Shown piece after piece: positions 1 to 6,407 of a DNA stretch of 9,197 nt. Position numbers and translations under genes: made by a program. Position 1 is the stretch's first letter; every line of letters starts with the position of its first letter. The DNA is from an uncultured Alphaproteobacteria bacterium (lineage in GTDB: Bacteria > Pseudomonadota > Alphaproteobacteria > Rhizobiales > Rhizobiaceae): NCBI GenBank assembly GCA_929200335.1, contig CAKMZG010000095.1, positions 1 through 9,197 of the forward strand, in the 5' to 3' direction. The notes beneath the pieces are model-generated. The model saw nothing but the letters and a program-made list of their open reading frames with translations. It had not been told where the DNA came from and made no database searches.

Positions 1-258
1 TATGCATATCTATAACAGGCAAAAAAGCCGCTTAAATAGTTCCAAGGTTCTAAGCCATTAGTATAATAAGTATAAAAATTTATTGCGAATGGAAATTACT
101 TTTTAAAATCAAATAGATATTAAAAATTAAATTATTAAAAAATTTAAAAAACAAAACTAAATAATTTTATTCTCAATTATTATTACATTAACTAAAGAAA
201 AAAACTTAAAAACAACTTTTAAGCTAAAAAATAAGAATATTTACTTTTAAAAAAGACC
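1..258. other. very AT-rich spacer without a gene
   Basis: No reading frame with family resemblance is visible on either strand. The stretch is dominated by runs of A and T; between 61 and 180 only 14 of 120 bases are G or C. It lies downstream of the minus-strand GNAT gene and holds one probable terminator (198-223). A short GGC-A6-GCC inverted repeat sits near 18-30 but has only a 3-bp stem and no T tract, so I give it no role. The left neighbour is outside the window. Confidence 0.7.
198..223 (-). terminator. probable Rho-independent terminator after the GNAT gene
   Basis: Read on the minus strand, CTTAAAA (223-217) and TTTTAAG (211-205) form a perfect 7-bp stem around a 5-base loop, followed at once by seven T (204-198). 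It lies about 36 bases past the GNAT stop codon, in the right orientation to end the argJ-GNAT transcript. The stem is almost all A-T and therefore weak; position and T tract support the call more than stem stability does. Confidence 0.45.
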
Positions 259-1059
259 TTATGTTTTATTTTTTCTATAAATATATCTATACTTTTCCAC
301 AAAACCTAGACTAAAGTATAACTCTTGGGCAGCTAAATTATCGCATTCAACCTGTAACCAAGCCTCTTTTGCACCATGTAATTTTGCCCATTTCAAAGCT
401 GTTTCCACAATACGACGACCATGTCCTTGCCTTCGAAAGGCTGGATTAGCCACCACTTCAAATAAGCCCGCAAGCTCTTTATCATGAACGCAAAGCGAGC
501 CAGCAAGAGGTGATTTTTTCTCATTTTCAATTAAAAACATACCATATGAACCTGAAATACGCGTAATTAACTCTGACAATCCAGGCTTCAAATCAGCACT
601 AACAGCCTCCATTTTAATCAATTGATCAATCCAATGACCACCATCGCGCAGTGGCAATTGATCTAAAGCTTGCTCCATCTCCATCTCTTGAAGATCAGCT
701 ACCATGACCATGCTTTCATCAAAAGACGACCAACCCTGCTGATCTAATAATTCCACCAACTGTGGCGCTGCAAGGGGCGATTGACGAAAAATGAACGGAC
801 GTCCAAAAGCGCTAAAGCGCTTGGCTGTGCGTTCAATACGCTCTTCCAAATCACGGCAATCTGATGGATCAAGAGGATTAACCGAGTTCAACCGCTTTGC
901 TGGATGTCCAGCGGTTAAACGAATTGCCCAAGCGCCTTCGAAATATGTGCTGGTTGCTGGCCAAGCACGAAAGCTGACTGCTTCGAAACGCTTTATCAAT
1001 GGCAAATTTACAGAAGACTGCATATTTGCGGACACGGTTTTAGAATCTAAATCCACCAT
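259..1059 (-). CDS. GNAT-family N-acetyltransferase, argJ-linked
   Basis: This is a 266-residue protein whose C-terminal third is a GNAT acetyl-CoA-binding domain. Motif A runs about residues 199-218 with the pyrophosphate-loop signature R-R-Q-G-H-G-R (209-215). Motif B follows with N241, Y248 and the LGF turn at 251-253. The N-terminal half (about 18-120) is a separate region with a conserved-looking AWP...GAWAIR...NSVNPL block, which suggests a tandem-GNAT fold with only the C-terminal copy keeping the CoA loop. The substrate cannot be read from the sequence. The start lies 9 bases after the argJ stop, so the gene is probably translated from the argJ transcript; the ribosome binding site there is weak, and Met13 is an alternative start. 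An N-acetyltransferase next to argJ invites a link to N-acetylated arginine intermediates, but that is inference from position only. Confidence 0.85.
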   Translation of the reverse strand: MVDLDSKTVSANMQSSVNLPLIKRFEAVSFRAWPATSTYFEGAWAIRLTAGHPAKRLNSVNPLDPSDCRDLEERIERTAKRFSAFGRPFIFRQSPLAAPQLVELLDQQGWSSFDESMVMVADLQEMEMEQALDQLPLRDGGHWIDQLIKMEAVSADLKPGLSELITRISGSYGMFLIENEKKSPLAGSLCVHDKELAGLFEVVANPAFRRQGHGRRIVETALKWAKLHGAKEAWLQVECDNLAAQELYFSLGFVEKYRYIYRKNKT

Positions 1060-1068
1060 TCAACAGGC

Positions 1069-2310
1069 CTAACTACGGTAATCTGCATTAATGGCTATAT
1101 ATGTCTCGGTTAAATCGCAAGTCCAAAACTTAGCCTTGCCATTACCAATTCCTAATTCAACTTTAATTATAATTTTACTCTTCTTCATTCCTTTTGTTAT
1201 TTCTTCTTCATTATAATCAGGATCGCGCATACCTTGATACGCTACTCTTATACCATTAAACCAGATCGATAATTGATCACGATCAACTTTTTCGCCGCTT
1301 TTTCCAACAGCCATAACAACCCTGCCCCAATTGGCATCTTCTCCAGCAACTGCGGTTTTAACAAGGGGAGAATTAGCAATATTTTTTGCAATACGCTTAG
1401 CTGCTGCATTATTTTCAGCGCCTGAAACTGTAATTTTAATCAATTTTCTAGCGCCCTCACCATCTTTAACAATTTGCAACGCTAAATTTTTAAGCAATTT
1501 CTTTAGGGCAACTTTAAATACATTATAGCGTGGATCAGCTTTATCTTTAATCGGCGTAATGCCAGAACTGCCTGTTGCAAAACAAAGCGCCGTATCACTG
1601 GTTGAAGTATCACTATCTACTGAAATAGAGTTAAAGCTCTTAGAGACATGTTTTTTAAACATGGAGTGCAACAGCGATTGATCGATTGCCACATCACTCA
1701 CGATAAAAGAAAGCATAGTAGCCATATCTGGCGCAATCATGCCCGAACCTTTAGCAATGCCATTTATGGTGATGGATGCACCGTCCAATTCAACCGTTTC
1801 TGTAGCAAGTTTGGGATAGGTATCTGTTGTCATGATAGCGTCGGCTGCTTTTGCCCAATTATCCTCATTTAAATTATCAGCTAGTTTTTTTAAATGAGTA
1901 TCAAAATCACTGGCATCCATAGGCTCACCAATCACACCGGTTGAGGCAAGATAGATATCTTCATTCTTACAATTTAGCGTTTGGGCGGCAGCCTTTGCAG
2001 TTAAATGGGTTGCCTCATGGCCAGTTTTGCCCGTAAAAGCATTGGCATTGCCTGAATTAACAACCAAACCAAGGGCGGTTTTATCATGGGATGCGTTTAG
2101 AATATTTTTACACCATTCAACAGGTGCAGAAGCACATCTAGACTGAGTAAATGTACCTGCAACCACCGTGTTTTGTGGGAAAACCATCAATAGCAAATCT
2201 TCACGCCCCTGATATTTAATCCCAGCTGCCATAGTTGCCATTGCCACACCTTTAATAGGGGGTAATTTGGGATAAGATTTAGGAGCAAGAGGTGAAATTT
2301 TTAATTCCAT
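1069..2310 (-). CDS. argJ: arginine biosynthesis bifunctional protein ArgJ (ornithine acetyltransferase / N-acetylglutamate synthase)
   Basis: ArgJ moves the acetyl group from N2-acetylornithine to glutamate, closing the acetyl cycle of arginine biosynthesis; some members also use acetyl-CoA. It is made as a precursor that cuts itself into alpha and beta chains. Here the cleavage motif is at 191-200 (MIAPDMATML), giving an Ala197/Thr198 cut with Thr198 as the new N-terminal nucleophile. Other family landmarks are VNSGNANAFTG (84-94), the oxyanion-hole Thr124-Gly125, Lys187 in KGSGMI, Glu285 in KDGEGA, and the C-terminal NADYRS with Asn408 and Ser413. The length of 413 is normal. The start has AGGT about 8 bases upstream. 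The 76-base gap to rsmD contains only a 7-bp A-T inverted repeat (2359-2365 with 2377-2383) and no clear promoter, so a separate argJ promoter is possible but not shown. Whether it is mono- or bifunctional cannot be told from sequence. Confidence 0.97.
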   Translation of the reverse strand: MELKISPLAPKSYPKLPPIKGVAMATMAAGIKYQGREDLLLMVFPQNTVVAGTFTQSRCASAPVEWCKNILNASHDKTALGLVVNSGNANAFTGKTGHEATHLTAKAAAQTLNCKNEDIYLASTGVIGEPMDASDFDTHLKKLADNLNEDNWAKAADAIMTTDTYPKLATETVELDGASITINGIAKGSGMIAPDMATMLSFIVSDVAIDQSLLHSMFKKHVSKSFNSISVDSDTSTSDTALCFATGSSGITPIKDKADPRYNVFKVALKKLLKNLALQIVKDGEGARKLIKITVSGAENNAAAKRIAKNIANSPLVKTAVAGEDANWGRVVMAVGKSGEKVDRDQLSIWFNGIRVAYQGMRDPDYNEEEITKGMKKSKIIIKVELGIGNGKAKFWTCDLTETYIAINADYRS

Positions 2311-2386
2311 AATAGGTACCTGATTATTTATACTGTCATTCTTTATAATTTAGCAGTTTAATATTGGGATTTTATTAATATTAGAT

Positions 2387-2941
2387 CTACTTGCGTTGAA
2401 AAAAGCAGATTTGACTATCCCCAACGTTGCGGGCATCTAAACGCTCGAAACCTTCTAGGGTTTCAGGGGCGGCAGATTTTTTCTCTTCCAAAATAAAAAG
2501 TGCATCTTCGCTTAACCAGCCATGATCTAACATGCTTTTTGCCGCTTTTTCTCCAAGACCTTTGCCATAGGGCGGGTCAGCAAAAACAAATGAAAAAGGC
2601 TGCATGCCACCAAGATCACCAAGGTTTGTAGCATCTCGGCGATAAATCTTGGAGCGCCCCTGTAGAGAGAGCGCCGTAGTATTTTGGCGTAGCAACCCAC
2701 GCCCCTCAACAGAATTTTCTACAAACAGCACAAATCCAACGCCCCTTGATAAAGCCTCAATACCAAGCGCGCCAGTGCCAGCAAAGAGATCTAACATGCG
2801 GGTGTCCTCATTTAAAACATCATAATTATGGGTAATGATGTTGAAAAGGCTTTCCCGCGCACGATCTGTTGTGGGTCTTATATTATCAGACTTAGGCGCG
2901 GTTAGCGCTTTGCCTTTAAACTCACCGCCTACGATCCGCAT
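2387..2941 (-). CDS. rsmD: 16S rRNA (guanine(966)-N2)-methyltransferase RsmD
   Basis: RsmD methylates the N2 of G966 in 16S rRNA during assembly of the small ribosomal subunit, using S-adenosylmethionine. The 184-residue protein opens with MRIVGGEFKGKAL and IRPTTDRARESLFNI (21-35), both typical of the family. It has the SAM-binding motif DLFAGTGALG at 51-60 and the catalytic FADPPYGKG with DPPY at 122-125. The frame is open further upstream to 3076, but I place the start at 2941: the family begins at this Met, an AGAGG ribosome binding site lies 5 bases ahead, and the upstream part would simply be the basic rluB tail in another frame. It overlaps the end of rluB by 20 bases, which implies translational coupling in one transcript. 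Confidence 0.95.
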   Translation of the reverse strand: MRIVGGEFKGKALTAPKSDNIRPTTDRARESLFNIITHNYDVLNEDTRMLDLFAGTGALGIEALSRGVGFVLFVENSVEGRGLLRQNTTALSLQGRSKIYRRDATNLGDLGGMQPFSFVFADPPYGKGLGEKAAKSMLDHGWLSEDALFILEEKKSAAPETLEGFERLDARNVGDSQICFFQRK

Positions 2942-4100
2942 TTTTTCCTCTTTGAGTTGAAGATGTTTGGTTTGATCTGGAAGAGCCTTTACGCGGCTTT
3001 TTCGAATTAACTTTACCTGGCGCAGTCCAATCTGAACCACCACCCGCTGATCTGCGCTGCTGCGGCTTCGTATCAAGGCGCGTTAGCGCTTCATCTGAGC
3101 GCTCACGTTTCGTTGTTCTTGACTTGCCGCGATTAGATTCGCCAGATTTAGCAACCGCCTTAGAGCCATCACCTTTAAGATTTGAAGTTAGCGGCTTAAT
3201 AATTGGCGCATCAAAATTAGCCCCAGCTTCTTTTGCTAGGCGCTCACCCAATTGATCACGCAAAGCCCGACCTTTAATCTCACGCACCTCGCGGGGACTC
3301 ATTTCAGCCAGTTGAAAAGGTCCATAAGACAGACGAATAAGCCTTGTCACATCTAAATCAAAAGCAGCCAAGACACGTTTAATCTCACGGTTTTTACCTT
3401 CACGAAGCGCAATATTAAGCCAACAATTGGTGCCTTGTTGACGATCAATTGTAGCCTCAATAGAGCCATATAACACACCATCAACCGCAATGCCTTCACG
3501 CAAACTATCCAATTGAGCCTGATCTACCTTACCATGCACTCGCACCCGATAACGCCGCAACCAGCCCGTTGCGGGCAATTCTAACACCCGCGCCAAACCA
3601 CCATCGTTAGTGAGCAATAACAGCCCTTCCGTATTCATGTCCAAACGACCTACCGTGATGACCCGCGGCAACTCCTTTGGCAAAACATCAAAAATGGTTG
3701 GACGCCCTTCTGGGTCATGATTGGTTGTCATAACTCCTGCAGGTTTATGAAAAAGCCAAAGCCTTGTACGCTCAATGGCAGGTAAAGGGTTGCCATCTAC
3801 TTCAATCTTATCGCGCATGGAAACAGTAACAGCGGGTGTTGTTAATTTTTGATCGTTAACAACAACGCGTCCTTCTTCAATCCAACGCTCGGCCTCGCGT
3901 CTAGAGCATAGCCCCGCGCGTGCCATGCGCTTTGCAATACGTTCCGATTGCGCAGCATCATTTTCTGTCTTAGACTTTGTTGAGACAGTTTTATTATTGT
4001 GTGGCGGCTTATCACTACGTGGCTTGTCACTATGTGGCCTGTGACTGCGTGACTTGTCACTTCGTGGTTTGTCACTGGGTGATTTAGTTGATTTTACCAT
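2922..4100 (-). CDS. rluB: rRNA pseudouridine synthase of the RsuA/RluB family
   Basis: The enzyme converts a specific uridine in rRNA to pseudouridine. An S4 RNA-binding domain covers about residues 53-100 (ERIAKRMARAGLCSRREAE, then EEGRVVVND). The catalytic domain follows, with HKPAGVM (118-124), GRLDMNTEGL (151-160) holding the catalytic Asp154, and LREGKNREIKRV (232-243), a hallmark of the RsuA/RluB/RluE/RluF group. At 392 residues it is longer than the core because of two low-complexity basic extensions: an N-terminal Ser-Asp-Lys-Pro-Arg-type pentapeptide repeat (about residues 6-33), encoded by a 15-base DNA repeat, and a Lys/Arg/Ser-rich tail from about 305 to the end. The last 20 bases overlap rsmD. 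The ribosome binding site is weak and the start codon sits in a palindrome. RluB (23S U2605) is the likeliest assignment by length and rsmD linkage, but RsuA-type specificity cannot be excluded. Confidence 0.9.
   Translation of the reverse strand: MVKSTKSPSDKPRSDKSRSHRPHSDKPRSDKPPHNNKTVSTKSKTENDAAQSERIAKRMARAGLCSRREAERWIEEGRVVVNDQKLTTPAVTVSMRDKIEVDGNPLPAIERTRLWLFHKPAGVMTTNHDPEGRPTIFDVLPKELPRVITVGRLDMNTEGLLLLTNDGGLARVLELPATGWLRRYRVRVHGKVDQAQLDSLREGIAVDGVLYGSIEATIDRQQGTNCWLNIALREGKNREIKRVLAAFDLDVTRLIRLSYGPFQLAEMSPREVREIKGRALRDQLGERLAKEAGANFDAPIIKPLTSNLKGDGSKAVAKSGESNRGKSRTTKRERSDEALTRLDTKPQQRRSAGGGSDWTAPGKVNSKKPRKGSSRSNQTSSTQRGKNADRRR
2947..2952 (-). promoter_or_regulatory. ribosome binding site fixing the rsmD start
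   Basis: On the minus strand AAGAGG is followed by five A and then ATG at 2941. It is one of the best-matched Shine-Dalgarno sequences in the window. It lies inside the rluB reading frame and decides the start against the upstream in-frame ATG at 3076. Confidence 0.7.
4013..4087 (-). repeat. five imperfect 15-base tandem repeats inside rluB
   Basis: Copies at 4013-4027, 4028-4042, 4043-4057, 4058-4072 and 4073-4087 share the plus-strand pattern CACTNNGTGGNNTGT, with the third and fifth copies most diverged. The period is exactly five codons, so the frame is kept. On the coding strand it spells variants of SDKPR (SDKPR, SDKSR, SHRPH, SDKPR, SDKPP). A fainter further copy may lie at 3998-4012. 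Confidence 0.85.
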
Positions 4101-4107
4101 GGTAAAA
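4092..4107 (-). promoter_or_regulatory. 16-base perfect palindrome centred on the rluB start codon
   Basis: TTTTACCATGGTAAAA reads the same on both strands, and the rluB ATG (4100-4098) lies at its centre. In mRNA it could form a 6-bp UUUUAC/GUAAAA stem with a CAUG tetraloop presenting the initiation codon. As DNA it could be an operator. Neither role is shown; the sequence symmetry is certain. Confidence 0.3.
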
Positions 4108-4125
4108 GGCTCTTATATCCTTATA

Positions 4126-4149
4126 AAAGACCTAAATTTAGTGGTCTTT
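4126..4149. promoter_or_regulatory. inverted repeat in the divergent rluB/tadA promoter region
   Basis: AAAGACC (4126-4132) and GGTCTTT (4143-4149) are perfect 7-base arms around a 10-base centre that itself contains the palindrome CTAAATTTAG (4132-4141). It sits between two divergently transcribed genes, where an operator would be expected. No T tract follows on either side, so a terminator is unlikely. A separate CCCC-AAAA-GGGG hairpin lies at 4170-4181, nearer tadA. Confidence 0.3.
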
Positions 4150-4236
4150 GTAACTTATTTGAGTATCTACCCCAAAAGGGGGCAGCTCTAAAAAACTTCT
4201 AACAGGTCACCTTTAAAAGTGCGAGTAAAAAATAAC

Positions 4237-4677
4237 ATGCAAGATTTTATGGCAATAGCGCTTGAAGAAGCCAGACAAGCAAGGGAACGCCTTGAAGTTC
4301 CCATTGGAGCAGTTATTGTAAAAAATGGTAAAATCATAGCTCAGGCAGGCAATGAAACCCGCAGCTTGAATGATTGTACCGCACATGCAGAAATTTTGGC
4401 TATTCGCAGAGCCGGAGAGCTTTTGCAAAATGAACGCCTCACGGATTGCGATCTCTATGTAACATTAGAACCCTGTGCCATGTGTGCTGGTGCCATTAGC
4501 TTTGCGCGCATTAGGCGGCTTTATTATGCCGTTGAAGACCAAAAATCAGGCGGTGTAGATAATGGCTCGCGATTTTTTGCCCATGAAAATTGCCACCATG
4601 CACCAGAAGTGTATTCTGGATTTCATGAGAGCGAGGCAAAAAACATACTGACATCTTTCTTTAATCAATTAAGATGA
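4237..4677 (+). CDS. tadA: tRNA(adenine34) deaminase TadA
   Basis: TadA deaminates adenosine 34 of tRNA-Arg(ACG) to inosine, allowing wobble decoding of CGN codons. The zinc-dependent cytidine/deoxycytidylate deaminase fold is plain: HAE (His50, Glu52 in this numbering; His the zinc ligand, Glu the proton shuttle) and PCAMC (Cys80 and Cys83 as zinc ligands). Family-typical flanks are EVPIGAVIV, ARIRRLYY and the C-terminal HHAPEVYSG. The length of 146 is normal. The start is uncertain: an in-frame GTG at 4219 would add six residues, and each candidate has only a weak purine-rich site about 11 bases upstream. I prefer the ATG because it is the stronger start codon and leaves the usual short lead into FMAIALEEAR. 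It is divergent from rluB and about 50 bases ahead of the PAP2 gene, possibly cotranscribed. Confidence 0.95.
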   Translation: MQDFMAIALEEARQARERLEVPIGAVIVKNGKIIAQAGNETRSLNDCTAHAEILAIRRAGELLQNERLTDCDLYVTLEPCAMCAGAISFARIRRLYYAVEDQKSGGVDNGSRFFAHENCHHAPEVYSGFHESEAKNILTSFFNQLR

Positions 4678-4686
4678 TTTATGATT

Positions 4687-4716
4687 TTGAATCACTGCAC
4701 CAATTCACATTATAAT
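4687..4716 (+). promoter_or_regulatory. possible sigma-70 promoter ahead of the PAP2 gene
   Basis: TTGAAT (4687-4692) and a perfect TATAAT (4711-4716) are separated by 18 bases. The implied transcription start falls near 4722-4724, only about five bases before the ATG at 4728. That would leave the AAGG ribosome binding site (4719-4722) largely outside the transcript, so the promoter is either spurious or yields a nearly leaderless message, with normal expression coming from tadA read-through. Confidence 0.25.
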
Positions 4717-4727
4717 TTAAGGCAGAT

Positions 4728-5495
4728 ATGACAAAACAAACTTCAAGTTGGTCAAAACGAAAGCATTTGCGAATTCTACGTTCTAGAACAGTTGCGCAAA
4801 ATGAACCCATTTGGCCTAAATATTTAACGCCTTATCTCTTATTAATTATATGTTTCACCGCCTTATTGATGATTTATGATCGCGAAACTTCGCTCTATAG
4901 CACTGAATTTTCAGCAAATCATCGCCCTATTTTAAAGCTACTTACTTTGGCGGGAGAATCCCATTGGACCCTAATCCCAAGCTTGTTGGTATTACTCATA
5001 ACGGGGATTCAATCAGTTAGCGCCATGGCGGCGAGTGATAAAATACGACTAATCAAATGGCGCATATGGTCAGCCTTTATAGCACTATCTATACTAGGTA
5101 CTGGCCTGATCTCAGTATTGTTTAAAAAACTCATAGGGCGTATGCGCCCTGTGGGTCTAAATGAATATGGTGCTCATAAATATGAACCCTTTTCATTTGA
5201 TGCAGTGTGGAACAGTTTCCCATCTGGTCACTCCACCACCATAGGCGCTTTGACGATGATCCTAATTCTATGGTTTCCCCGATTTAAAAGTATCTGGATC
5301 ATACTTGGCATCGGCTTTGGCTTAACCCGCCTTTTGCTTGGCAAACATTATGCCAGCGATGTTTTAGTGGGGCTTAATCTTGGCTTGATAGCAACCCTTT
5401 TGTTGGCACGTTATTTTGCAAAAAAGGGCTGGCTGTTTAACATAAAAAACGGCGCTATCATCCCTGAGACAATGCGCCGTTTTAAAATATTATAA
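4728..5495 (+). CDS. PAP2-family membrane phosphatase
   Basis: A 255-residue integral membrane protein of the type 2 phosphatidic acid phosphatase (PAP2/PgpB-like) superfamily. All three signature motifs are present: K-x6-R-P at Lys133 to Arg140-Pro141, PSGHS with His168 as general acid, and R-x5-H-x3-D at Arg201, His207 and Asp211, where His207 would be the nucleophile. Hydrophobic segments at about 33-50, 81-100, 113-132, 170-184, 187-202 and 212-229 fit the usual six helices, with the active site probably facing the periplasm. Likely substrates are undecaprenyl pyrophosphate, phosphatidic acid, phosphatidylglycerophosphate or lipid A phosphates; sequence alone does not decide. AAGG lies 5 bases before the ATG. 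The last 17 codons contain the hairpin that probably terminates rpoH, and the stop is 6 bases from the rpoH stop in convergent arrangement. Confidence 0.92.
   Translation: MTKQTSSWSKRKHLRILRSRTVAQNEPIWPKYLTPYLLLIICFTALLMIYDRETSLYSTEFSANHRPILKLLTLAGESHWTLIPSLLVLLITGIQSVSAMAASDKIRLIKWRIWSAFIALSILGTGLISVLFKKLIGRMRPVGLNEYGAHKYEPFSFDAVWNSFPSGHSTTIGALTMILILWFPRFKSIWIILGIGFGLTRLLLGKHYASDVLVGLNLGLIATLLLARYFAKKGWLFNIKNGAIIPETMRRFKIL
5446..5483 (-). terminator. rpoH Rho-independent terminator embedded in the PAP2 coding region
   Basis: AAAACGGCGC (5446-5455) and GCGCCGTTTT (5474-5483) are perfect 10-base arms around an 18-base loop. On the minus strand the stem begins 18 bases beyond the rpoH stop codon and runs into TTTTTT (5449-5444), a standard terminator tail. 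On the plus strand only four T follow the GC core before AAAATATTAT, so termination there should be weaker, and it would fall before the PAP2 stop codon. Confidence 0.75.
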
Positions 5496-5501
5496 GGTTT
5501 T

Positions 5502-6407
5502 TTAAGCGCTTTCCAACGCTTTTTGTTCATCTTCTTTTTGCACTTCTGCCGCTTCCATGACAGCTTTTTGCACTTTTTCAAAGGCTCGCACCTCAATTTG
5601 ACGAACCCGCTCGCGACTAATGCTAAATTCACCAGAAAGTTCTTCAAGGGTTTTTGGATCTTCTGATAAGCGGCGCGCCTTAAATATAATTTGCTCACGC
5701 TCATTTAAAGCAGACATAGCGCCTTCCAACATTTGACGGCGGTTATCCATCTCATCTTCTTTAACCAATAACGTTTCTTGGTCAGGGCTATCATCCACTA
5801 ACCAATCTTGCCATTCCCCGGATTCGCCTTCACTGGCCTTAATTGGTGCATTAAGTGAAGCATCGCCCGATAAGCGTTGGTTCATAGAAATAACTTCTTC
5901 TTCGCTCACATTTAAGCGCTCGGCTATTTCTTTTACATGGGCAGAGGTTAAACCACCATCTTCTAGGGCTTTAATTTTACCCTTCACGCGGCGTAGATTA
6001 AAAAACAGGCGCTTTTGATTTGCTGTAGTACCCATTTTTACCAAAGACCATGAACGCAATACATATTCTTGAATAGAGGCTTTAATCCACCACATGGCAT
6101 AGGTTGCAAGGCGAAACCCACGCTCTGGGTCAAATTTTTTCACAGCCTGCATGAGGCCAACATTACCCTCAGAGATAACCTCACCAATGGGCAGACCGTA
6201 ACCGCGATATCCCATGGCAATTTTAGCAACTAGACGCAAATGGCTGGTTACCAATTGGTGAGCTGCTTTTGCATCTTCATGCTCCACATAACGCTTTGCC
6301 AACATATATTCTTGTTGTGGCTCAAGCATCGGAAATTTTTGAATGTCCTGCATATAACGGGTTAAACCGCTACTGCTGGACGAAATCACTGGCATTGACT
6401 GGGCCAT
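5502..6407 (-). CDS. rpoH: RNA polymerase heat-shock sigma factor RpoH (sigma-32)
   Basis: RpoH directs RNA polymerase to heat-shock promoters. The 301-residue protein has region 1.2 (about 15-40, FPMLEPQQEYMLAKRY), region 2 (HLRLVAKIAMGYRGYGLPIGEVISEGNVGLMQAVKKFDPERG, about 56-97, then ATYAMWWIKASIQEYVLRSW), the RpoH-specific box QKRLFFNLRR at 131-140, and the region 4.2 helix-turn-helix (TLEELSGEFSISRERVRQIEVRAFEKV, about 253-279). By overall resemblance it is closer to the RpoH1 form of rhizobia than to RpoH2; this is from memory. A short acidic C-terminal tail (KEDEQKALES) ends it. AAAGGG lies about 8 bases before the start; an overlapping out-of-frame ATG begins 8 bases upstream. The gene stands alone, with a long leader region upstream and a strong hairpin downstream. 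Confidence 0.97.
   Translation of the reverse strand: MAQSMPVISSSSSGLTRYMQDIQKFPMLEPQQEYMLAKRYVEHEDAKAAHQLVTSHLRLVAKIAMGYRGYGLPIGEVISEGNVGLMQAVKKFDPERGFRLATYAMWWIKASIQEYVLRSWSLVKMGTTANQKRLFFNLRRVKGKIKALEDGGLTSAHVKEIAERLNVSEEEVISMNQRLSGDASLNAPIKASEGESGEWQDWLVDDSPDQETLLVKEDEMDNRRQMLEGAMSALNEREQIIFKARRLSEDPKTLEELSGEFSISRERVRQIEVRAFEKVQKAVMEAAEVQKEDEQKALESA

Noticed and set aside
791..1072. Plus-strand open frame of 93 codons opposite the GNAT gene
   Set aside because: It is wholly antisense to a well-supported GNAT gene and shows no domain, so it is a shadow frame.
2942..3076. N-terminal extension of rsmD to an upstream in-frame ATG
   Set aside because: The extra 45 residues are the basic rluB tail read in another frame and match nothing in RsmD; a good ribosome binding site and the family start both point to 2941.
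3842..4075. Minus-strand frame overlapping the rluB N-terminus, with a repeated T-S-H-x-V-type sequence
   Set aside because: The repetition is only the 15-base DNA repeat of rluB read in another frame.
4013..4087. CRISPR-like array
   Set aside because: The units are 15 bases, contiguous without spacers, in frame with rluB and diverged like a protein-coding repeat.
5504..5524. Terminator for the PAP2 gene (AAGCG/CGCTT stem followed by T)
   Set aside because: The stem has only five pairs and lies in rpoH coding sequence; too weak to call.
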